DNA of 64,000 nucleotides, taken from assembly GCF_000003815.2 (NCBI RefSeq), contig NC_049980.1:1887960-1951959 (forward strand), given 5' to 3'. The position numbers and the translations under genes are program-made. A model generated the notes under the pieces. It searched no databases and was not told the DNA's origin. It saw only the letters and a program-made list of their open reading frames with translations. The DNA comes from Branchiostoma floridae (lineage: Eukaryota > Chordata > Leptocardii > Amphioxiformes > Branchiostomatidae). Positions within the stretch are counted from its first letter, which is position 1; each line of letters begins with the position of its first letter. Positions 58,501 through 64,000 of this stretch are shown here, one piece after another.

Positions 58501-60382
58501 AGAACCGGTCCCCAATATGTTGAAAATTGTTAATCAGCCCTCCTTCTTGTAATACGCCAGCGCTCATGGAAGGCCGCGAAGGAGGCTAGCGGATGGGCAT
58601 GTTCGTTTCGTACATGGTCGTCGCCATCTGAAACTATAGCCGCCATATCGCTGACCGTTTTCTGAAAGTCTTGATCATGAGGCCGACAAGAAGCAAAAAA
58701 AAAAGTATTTCAATTACACCTGCAGTGTCATGATAGATGGTAAAAAAAATCATCGAAAAAAAGATAATGGACCCAAAAGGGTTCGAAGCCAAACCAAAAA
58801 TGATTATTTCCTAATCAACTACAAAACATCACGATGTGGACCTGCTAATATAAGCAAAAAGGCGACGACCGTTTCATAAGGTGACGGCCGTTTCATAAGG
58901 CGACGACCGTTTCAAAAGGCGACGGCCGTTTCAAAAGGCGACGACCGTTTCATAAGGCGAAGACCGATTACGACATTGAAATAAGCGACGCTGCCATATT
59001 GGAGACAACACCGTGATGTTTCTTGGCAAGCTCCCACTCTGGGTCAGCTTTATATATTGTACATCCTGTCTGTAGTATAGTGGTATATGCTGCATGTTTA
59101 GAGAGTTCTAACTGTTTTTGAAGTTCCCTTTCAGTATGAAAAGATGACAACGACCGACGGAAACACGCGACGCCGACTGAAGCCCACGTCATGGTCCTTT
59201 TACTGGTTAATTTATTAAGCTACTCTTGGCTCTTCCCCATGTAAGTTTCTATAGGAGCACAGTATGTCAAGCAAAGAAGGACTGCTGTACTCACGGAGAA
59301 CGATGGAAGCTTGATGTATTGAAATCTGTCGTATTTCCTCTTACTAAGCTCCTATTTATATATGTAACGTTACATGTTCTGCGGACGTCAGTCGTTTCGA
59401 CATCACCACAACAAAGGTTTACGATATGTTAGGGACTTTTGAGATATTTTAATGTTATAACGTTATATCTCTGTGCCTTTAGGGATCGTGCCCTACAATG
59501 AGGCTGACTTCAAGGCCCGTCTGAACGAAATCTGGTTCGGCCGTTACTCTCGCCAGGACGGCAAACTAGATACTTCTGGGTTTGAGCACGTGTTTGTGGG
59601 TGAAGTGAAGAATGGCGTGGTGTCAGGCATGCACAGCTGGGTACGGTTCTACATGGCCGAGAAAAGCGGAGACTTTGATTATTCTGGCTACGTCTATAAA
59701 AATCAAGTAAGTTTATTTCTCCCTATTTACTTATTACAAATTATTATGTTTCCCGTAGGAAAAACATATTGTTTTGCTGGCGTGTTCTTTCATCTTCTTC
59801 TGACATTTTGGCGACATTTCAGGGCCGAGCCGAGTTTTTTTCTCTCTCTCTCTTTTGGCGACCGCTCAGGACCGAGCCTAGTTTCCTCCTTTTTTTGGCG
59901 ATGCCTCATAGGCTAGCATATTTCTAGCTCTCTTTTTGGCGACGCCTTAGTGGCGAGGCTAACGGTATAGTGTTGTGTGCGAGTAGCTGGTCAAAGGGCA
60001 AATTACTAGGAGGAAAACATCCCACGCTTCCTCGAAAACGTTTCTTTCCTAGTTATAACTACTAGTATGTTTTAACTGGTAGGTTAAGTACTTCCAGCTG
60101 TTTCCTCTAACGTGTTGAGAAAATCTTGACAAAATTGTACTTTAATTTCTTCTTCCCCAGCCTGGCACCATCGGCGTGCAGTTCCGCTGGGGTAGTGTGT
60201 GGAAGAACCTGGGCGGCTTCTTCCTGGGTACCAGCCCGGAGTTTGATGTCGCCATCTACACCCTCTGTTTCCTGACCCGTCCGAACGGTCCTTGTCAGTT
60301 CACCATGGCGGGAAGCCAGATGCGGATCATCACCTACAGTTGGTTGGACCGCGGGCGCTACCTAGCTACAGCATATCCCTGA
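47760..60382 (+). CDS. ENDOU: poly(U)-specific endoribonuclease-like (EndoU), two SMB domains, 7 exons
   Basis: Coding exons are 47760-47844, 49941-50060, 56242-56370, 56766-56946, 57797-57999, 59483-59706 and 60161-60382. Phases are 1, 1, 1, 2, 1 and 0; all introns are GT-AG; the product is 387 aa. A signal peptide is encoded by exon 1. Exons 2 and 3 each encode one somatomedin-B domain (eight Cys; CGEQYNNANRCHCNDVCGQY and the matching CGETYDSSNTCHC). Exons 4-7 encode the XendoU domain. E274-H275 and E280 in GFEHVFVGE, H290 in GMHSWVRFY, and probably K329 correspond to the XendoU catalytic set E161, H162, E167, H178 and K224. GTSPEFDVAIYTLCFL is a family hallmark. Family members cut single-stranded RNA at uridines and need Mn2+ or Ca2+. 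Human ENDOU has the same SMB-SMB-EndoU order and about 410 aa. The protein is probably secreted. Confidence 0.92.
48209..48538. mobile_element. 330-bp foldback element with 8-bp target duplication
   Basis: CATCCTCCTACGCAGGGACA and its inverse at the right end bound about 130-bp arms around a short centre with a G-run. TCGGAAAC flanks both ends (48201-48208 and 48539-48546). An 8-bp duplication is typical of hAT-type transposition. It lies in ENDOU intron 1. The sister copy at 39577 carries a LINE. Confidence 0.85.
48605..49380. repeat. dispersed repeat, GGCCACAGCAAGTA family (copy 3), interrupted
   Basis: GGCCATAGCAAGTACATTTT begins the copy. After an inserted MITE (48632-48943) it resumes with CATTTTATGGATGACATTTT. 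The region 49100-49320 shares CTTTTATTTCTG and AAAGTGATACTAG-type blocks with the other copies in inverse orientation. It lies in ENDOU intron 1. Confidence 0.6.
48632..48943. mobile_element. MITE, TAATCTCCAAGCAGATCC family (copy 2), nested
   Basis: TAATCTACAAGCAGATCCTA and TAGGATCTGCTTGGAGATTA bound 312 bp. CATTTTATG is repeated at 48623-48631 and 48944-48952, inside a larger repeat that normally carries it once. This defines the insertion exactly. Confidence 0.85.
49486..49592. repeat. (TA)n microsatellite
   Basis: More than 40 TA units are interrupted only near the right end (TCTCTC). It lies in ENDOU intron 1, about 350 bp before exon 2. Frames through it are artefacts. Confidence 0.95.
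50960..51141 (-). CDS. possible terminal exon of a small - strand gene
   Basis: On the - strand a pyrimidine-rich stretch ending TTGTTTCTTACAG (acceptor at about 51142-51143) opens a frame. It reads ALHDSIDNSHKKDLNLDG, continues polar and Asn/Gln-rich, and stops at 50960 after GLVLWY. AATAAA on the same strand lies about 200 bp downstream (near 50755). Upstream, a good donor (AAAAGGTGAGTG, about 52912) follows a TATAAAAG-containing segment. The two could be parts of one gene inside ENDOU intron 2. No homology is recognised, and the link is inference. Confidence 0.2.
51716..52800. repeat. 71-bp satellite, about 15 units, in ENDOU intron 2
   Basis: The unit is GATAGCTACAGAGAACAAAG, then GTTTTTTCTATCCTCTTAAG, then TTTGACTTGACACAAAGA, then a variable AAATTTGCTGCACC or CATTTCCCGTCCC end. 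The two end variants alternate irregularly, and the T-run length varies from 5 to 9. Both facts point to unequal exchange and slippage. Confidence 0.95.
52801..53284. other. ENDOU intron 2: no recognised coding exon
   Basis: This contains a donor-like AAAAGGTGAGTG on the - strand (about 52912) and GC-rich segments near 53190-53260. No protein homology was seen. Confidence 0.3.
53285..54080 (+). pseudogene. decayed LINE reverse transcriptase fragment
   Basis: The first frame contains VLQGDPLDMFLF, matching the RT block before the catalytic site. It then has VLADIDFADDITLLENSI, which carries the F-A-D-D motif of the RT active site. The sequence continues after a stop and frame change with IERVVDCKNL and TLLYNSKSLALG-like blocks. 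These correspond to the conserved RT C-terminal part (usually FKYLGS... and LLYGCEAW...). Stops and shifts make it inactive. The clade cannot be fixed by eye. Confidence 0.75.
54158..55139. mobile_element. 982-bp TIR element with CATTA duplication, carrying a nested MITE
   Basis: CAGGGGTACCTAAGTATTCA and the inverse TGAATACTTATGCGCCCCTG form the ends. CATTA flanks both sides (54153-54157 and 55140-55144). Sub-terminal repeats of a motif like ATACGATCCTTACG occur several times in both arms, mainly on the right (54985-55115), in the manner of transposase-binding sites. There is no transposase frame. A copy of the CTAAGGGCACAACCC family is inserted at about 54233-54760. Confidence 0.75.
54233..54760. 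mobile_element. MITE, CTAAGGGCACAACCCGCCGT family (copy 3), nested
   Basis: GGCACAACCCGCCATACGTG at the left and CACGTACGGCGGGTTGTGCC then CTTAGC at the right are the family ends. At about 528 bp it is the longest of the three copies, and the interior contains blocks missing from the copy at 36780. It splits the element at 54158-55139. Confidence 0.75.
55814..55891 (-). repeat. tRNA-like sequence (pseudo-tRNA or SINE head)
   Basis: On the - strand it reads GTCGGGCGTGGCGTAACTGG, with a perfect A box (TGGCGTAACTGG) and a B box (GAGTTCGATCC) at tRNA spacing. Six of seven acceptor pairs can form, and the D and T arms fold. The anticodon stem does not pair properly (TTCGG against TCTAG), so I do not call a functional tRNA. 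It lies in ENDOU intron 2. Confidence 0.6.
55981..56203. mobile_element. MITE, CACCTTTATCCGCGGGGTAACC family (copy 3)
   Basis: TAACGCTAGTTCGTCTTTAT and CGGGGTAACCTATATCCGTT at the left are mirrored at the right by CTCGGATAAAGGTAAACTGG. The right end lies 38 bp before ENDOU exon 3. Confidence 0.8.
56382..56440. repeat. fragment of the same MITE family just after ENDOU exon 3
   Basis: TTCACCTTTATCCGCGGGGT, then AACCTATATCCGTTG and ATATCAAGTCGAC, match the left arm of the copy at 55981. No right arm follows. It begins 11 bp past the donor of exon 3 (exon ends at 56370). Confidence 0.75.
56959..57087. mobile_element. MITE, TAATCTCCAAGCAGATCC family (copy 3)
   Basis: TAATCTCCAAGCAGATCCTA and TAGGATCTGCTTGGAGATTA bound only 129 bp, the shortest copy. 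The possible duplication CCATCCCAC/CCGCTCCAC is imperfect. It begins 12 bp past the donor of ENDOU exon 4 (exon ends at 56946). Confidence 0.75.
57108..57316. mobile_element. palindromic AGGTGCAGTCACAC-family element (copy 2)
   Basis: The right end CACGCTCGTGTGACTGCACC and the GTCCGTATGAGTTCCGTATT block match the element at 45826. The central inverted pair GCGTAC... lies around a TTTTAGTTTACGCG core. It is in ENDOU intron 4. Confidence 0.6.
58003..59480. other. ENDOU intron 5: repeats only
   Basis: No exon was recognised. Most of the stretch is AT-rich and unremarkable apart from the tandem repeat at 58858. A run of the - strand (59192-58968) is open for 74 codons without homology. Confidence 0.35.
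58858..58968. repeat. 22-bp tandem repeat x5 (GGCGACGACCGTTTCATAA)
   Basis: Five head-to-tail units of the form AGGCGACGACCGTTTCATA alternate between GACGACC and GACGGCC, and between CATAA and AAAA. It lies in ENDOU intron 5. It is GC-rich in an AT-rich setting. Confidence 0.9.
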
Positions 60383-60454
60383 TAAAACAGCACGCCCTGG
60401 ATTCAACAAGATCGGCAAAAAGAAAATGATTTGCCTCGTGAGCTGCGTTTACTC

Positions 60455-60460
60455 AATAAA
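60455..60460 (+). terminator. poly(A) signal of ENDOU
   Basis: AATAAA lies 73 bp after the stop codon, in the context ACTCAATAAACAGC. It is the first canonical hexamer after the gene. Confidence 0.7.
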
Positions 60461-60609
60461 CAGCAACAAAGCTATAAAAACTAAGGTCAAATTTTGCTCT
60501 GTTTCATGTTTGAAAATTGTACGAACATTTACACACTGTCAGTACCTTTAGTGCGGAGGCCAGGCGATGAGATTTTAAGTGCCCATGTAGGAAAGACATT
60601 ATTATATGT

Positions 60610-60835
60610 TACCCCCTTTTCACTAGAACGGCGCTCTCGTCGCTCTCTCTGTTAACTCCGCTTCCTAAAATCTGACGGATTGATAAAACTAATCTTCTTA
60701 CTTACTTTTTTTTTGTTTCATCAGGTTTTCAGACACACCTATATATGTTGTATGATATATAGAGTTACACGCATCCGTTTTATGTATAGGCCCCAGTGCG
60801 AGCGCTGCGCTATCGCCGTCTGGTAGAAAGGGGAT
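60610..60835. repeat. imperfect palindromic MITE
   Basis: CCCTTTTCACTAGAACGGCG at the left pairs imperfectly with CGCCGTCTGGTAGAAAGGG at the right, and the sub-terminal part is GC-rich (GAGCGCTGCGC). Short related ends occur at about 17488 and 42262. It lies 150 bp past the ENDOU poly(A) signal. Confidence 0.55.
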
Positions 60836-60841
60836 CCTAAA

Positions 60842-61131
60842 GGGGGGCGTGTATACGTACATATACAATCAAGTTCGTACGAGGTCCGTATTGAAGTCTT
60901 AGCCCCTACCAGGCTTCACAGGTTGCTGGAAAAATAATAGAAATTGGACCAGAGAGGTTAGCTGGATCGCAAACCCACTCCTTGGCAAGCTTAGTCCTCT
61001 GATATGTTCTGCATCTATATTTGTCCAGTTTCTACTATTTTTACAGTGACCTGTGGAGCTTGGTTGAGGCTAGGATTTCCGTACGAACCTCATACTAACT
61101 TGAATATATACGCATGTGTGAACCCACCCAG
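60842..61131. mobile_element. palindromic MITE related to 12412-12720
   Basis: This shares with the 12412 element the outer ATATATACGCATGTGTGA end, the inner block TTGCTGGAAAAATAATAG, and the mirrored TATATTTGTCCAGTTTCTAC. It is about 290 bp. The outer ends are more worn than in the 12412 copy. Confidence 0.7.
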
Positions 61132-62265
61132 CCATGCATACATACATATGTAGTACAGATCTGTACCGTGGGTTAACTTTTGTGTAATGGCGATTGATAA
61201 GGATTTAAGGTGGCACAAGACGGTATAAATCCGCGACTCTCGTCCAATAGCAGATCGAGTATACATAAAGTAGTGTGTTACAGACTGAAAAGGCCGTAGT
61301 TATTGTTCTGTGCACAACAATGAGGCGGGAACTATGCTGAATGGTAGTGAGGGTATTCCACGAAAAATGAAACTTACAATAAACCATTTAATATTAATTA
61401 GAAAGAGCTCATGGAAAGAAACAAAATGCTTTTATCTCAAGTGAATTGGATGTTGTGTGGCCGAGATATTTGAAATATAGTGTTTAGATTTTAGGTCTTT
61501 ATTTTTACGCGTTGAATAATTAGGCCTCTCTATCGTTTTCATGGGATCATATCTCAAGAATAGAACATCACAAAGGAATACATCGGGTGTGCGACTGTAA
61601 AAGTGTTTCTTCTAGCCTGAGGGCGGCGGCAATTGTAGGGCCGGCCGCTAGGGGCGCGATTTCAGTCAGGCTAGTGTTTCTTCGGTCGGCTTGGATTTGC
61701 ATCTTGATATTGTAACAGGTACTGCCTGTGCACCAGCCGCAGTTACATGACCTCTGGAAAAGTGGATTTGATGAAAGAACGAGCTAGGCGGCCAACCTAA
61801 TATGCTCATTTTCAAATGTTTTATACATTGTACCCTGGACTTCAACATATCATATTTATATTTCAGCCATACCATAGGTATGGTGAAATATATTTATATT
61901 GCAGCCATACCATAGGTATGGTGAAATATATTGTATTCGTAATGTTTCTTTCTTTCTTTCTTTCTTTCTCCTGTCAAATCTTCAGAACACGGTTTCTCCG
62001 TTGTTCCTCAACCGAATGACTTGAAATTTGGCACAAGGGTAGAGTGGGCCAATACCCTCGGACGTTTTTTTCATTTTTCCCATATCTGTCTCTAAAATGA
62101 TTTTATTAAGGTTTTCGGGTCATCTTAAGGCCAAAACTGTATATTTGGGCCCCCTGTACCCTGGTATTATAACCGAATGAGCTGAAATTTGGTGTAGATA
62201 GGCATTAGATAGTTGGTAAAATGATCCAAGTAAAAGTTTTGACATAAACTACTTTAAAATGATTA
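61132..62265. other. gene-free interval with short repeats
   Basis: A GTATGGTGAAATATAT repeat occurs twice (61846-61932, period about 42 bp), each with the palindrome CATACCATAGGTATG. A TTTC microsatellite lies at about 61945-61968. A TAGCCTGA/TCAGGCTA foldback lies at about 61614-61674. No exon is seen. Confidence 0.5.
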
Positions 62266-62267
62266 AT

Positions 62268-62912
62268 TTTGGCACTTTTCTGATGGGAAATTCGTTTTCT
62301 TTTGGCCGCCTGACGTGACCTTCCGTGACCCCGCACGGAGCCCACACCTGTGCGCGAAGGCTAATTAATATTCATAAGCGGGGCCTCACGATTCCGTATA
62401 TACTGCAGTGTTCCCGCCAGAATTTTTTACAGCGTTGGCACACGGGGCCCGGGGTCCACCGAAGAACGCCGAAGGCTCCTGCCCGGCAGGGTCCAGGGGC
62501 AGAGCCCCGTTGGGGGAAACTCTTGCACTTTGGGCTATTCAGAAGGCTTATTGTATCAGTTTTTAGGGGCATTTCTGTGATGCGATGGTATATTTTCCCT
62601 GCGCTGTTAGCTCCGTACGTTTTTAGAAGGTTCCGTTTCTCACAGAACTGCTGTTGTTTCAGAAATCTCACGGACTTATGCTTACAAACACGTAAATTGC
62701 TAACTTGCAACCAGCGCTTTACTATATACAGTAAATTTCAGCACTTTTCTGAGGGAAAATTGGTTTTCTTTCGGCCTTTTGCCGTGACGTCACCCCGCAG
62801 AGCCCCCGCACGTGCAAGTTAAATGAATTTAACGAGCCAGCCAATCAGCGAAAAGGAAGACGAAGTCTAATTAATATTCAATAGCGGGGCCTTCCAACCC
62901 CGTGTATATAGA
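62268..62912. repeat. pair of diverged direct repeats with TATA-like ends
   Basis: Repeat 1 (about 62270-62402) and repeat 2 (about 62745-62910) both start GCACTTTTCTGA. Both contain GAAATT(C/G)GTTTTCTTT-type and GTGAC...CCCCGCA blocks, then CTAATTAATATTCA(A/T), then GCGGGGCCTTCC/CTCACGATTCC. Both end in GTATATA. They flank about 340 bp with a GC-rich GGGGTCCACCGAAGAACGCC block. They could be LTR-like ends or a simple segmental duplication. Confidence 0.5.
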
Positions 62913-62914
62913 AA

Positions 62915-64000
62915 CACGTGCATATCTTGACAACACAGCGGACGAATGTCACCTTACGCCCGGTTTTATATACATGTATATATAAAATAGTTTTTTTGCG
63001 AGGATTTGGAGTTAACGACAAGGTCATTTGGACGGTAGCAGAAGGTACGCGTTCCTTGAACGTCAGAGTACATGTCTTTGTCGATGAATTTGCCAACATT
63101 CCGCGTAGCAATATCAATCATTTTCGGCAGATTTGACTTTGGCAGGGTAAGTTGAGACAATCGACGAAATGTTACTTGGCGGAAATCGCGGGAAAATTGG
63201 CCAGTTTAGATTTGATAAGTAAGTTTAACAATGGCGAGAATGATTATTTCCTCATCAATATTTATCGTGAGAATGTTTTGAACTGTAAATCTAAACAATT
63301 TTGTTACCTATGCAATGTTTATATGAATAAACATAAATTTTGCCAGCACGATGTTGCAGCAACATGATGTCTGTATTATGCCACTTTTATTGTTGAAGGC
63401 GCGTAAGCAAATGAACAAGCATGACAAAAGAAATGTTATGATACTATTTATTCGGTAACATTCACTTTTATTCACGATTCTAATTTGCAATGCCTGCAAA
63501 CTCCGATCGGAATCACCCGGACCTTGTACGATTTAAAATGCATTTAACGTGAAATTGGAATTTATGACGGATCCGACACGATCCGAGGCGTCTCAAGCTT
63601 GTTGAGGCCCGGGAAATTTTGAAATCTTGACCCTCCGAAACGCCATTTCTGGCATTTTGACGAACAAATTTCACTGATAGTCCGAGCAAAAAAATTTTCC
63701 TAGGCCCTCCCCCCCGCTCAAATTTTTTTTCCCTAGGCCCTCCCCCTGGCTCAATTTTTTTTCCTAGGCCCATACCACCCACCCCCCGACGACCGCCCCC
63801 CGCTAAATATCGACCAGTCCCTTAGTGCCCAGTCACTCAGTGTAAAATTAGCTTTGCGGATCCGCTGCAAGTATAAACTTCGACCCCTATATGTTGTTTT
63901 TGGTAAGTTTTTGTCGACACATCTTGGCTTCCGGGAATCACTCCGAGGACGCAAGCAAACAGTGAAGCACCCCGGGCAGCTTGACCGATAATGTCATCGC
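62915..64000. other. gene-free right edge
   Basis: No recognised exon. At 63690-63775 a unit of about 32 bp (TTTTTTTCCCTAGGCCCTCC then CCC-GGCTCAA) repeats three times. The last 200 bp is GC-rich with ACTCCGAGGACGCAAGC and may belong to the next gene or repeat. Confidence 0.35.

Overview
This is animal genomic DNA. It has spliced genes with GT-AG introns and metazoan domain architectures: SLC16/MCT transporters, an LRR-Ig-like receptor, and a somatomedin-B plus EndoU protein. It also holds microsatellites and dense short inverted-repeat transposons. My inference is a lancelet (Branchiostoma) or a close invertebrate deuterostome. The inference rests on the LRR receptor type, the EndoU protein with two somatomedin-B domains, and the load of palindromic MITEs. 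No prokaryotic operon, CRISPR array or virus was seen.

Five protein-coding genes could be assembled exon by exon, with splice phases that close exactly. (1) A monocarboxylate-transporter-like gene, + strand, 4 coding exons, 7268-10852, 470 aa. (2) An unrecognised Pro/Arg/Tyr-rich protein, - strand, 4 exons, 17842-14345, 423 aa. (3) A second monocarboxylate-transporter-like gene, - strand, 5 exons, 38989-22856, 484 aa. (4) An LRR/Ig-like single-pass receptor, + strand, 3 exons, 30704-34267, 655 aa. It lies wholly inside the 12.3-kb third intron of gene 3 on the opposite strand. (5) An ENDOU-like secreted endoribonuclease, + strand, 7 exons, 47760-60382, 387 aa, with two somatomedin-B domains and the EndoU catalytic residues. 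Only translated parts are delimited; 5' UTR exons are probable for both transporters.

Layout. 1-7.2 kb has no gene, only a mariner fragment and MITEs. 7.2-10.9 kb is transporter 1. 11-14.3 kb is repeats, including one MITE inserted in another. 14.3-17.9 kb is the unknown gene. 18-22.7 kb has no gene but holds a palindrome with two TCTCGCGAGA motifs. 22.8-39 kb is transporter 2 with the nested LRR gene. Upstream of the LRR gene, the signal-peptide exon and about 0.5 kb of flank occur three times in tandem (26.9-30.8 kb). 39-47.7 kb is repeats: a foldback element carrying a LINE, a 34-bp satellite, and GT-rich repeats. 47.7-60.4 kb is the ENDOU gene, whose large second intron holds a 71-bp satellite, a decayed reverse-transcriptase fragment and nested elements. 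60.5-64 kb is repeats only.

The genes do not form a pathway. The two transporters are paralogs with matching exon phases. The most unusual structures are the first-exon triplication of the LRR receptor, its nesting inside a transporter intron, a probable GC-AG intron, several datable nested insertions, and transposons lying within 2-25 bp of splice sites or a stop codon.
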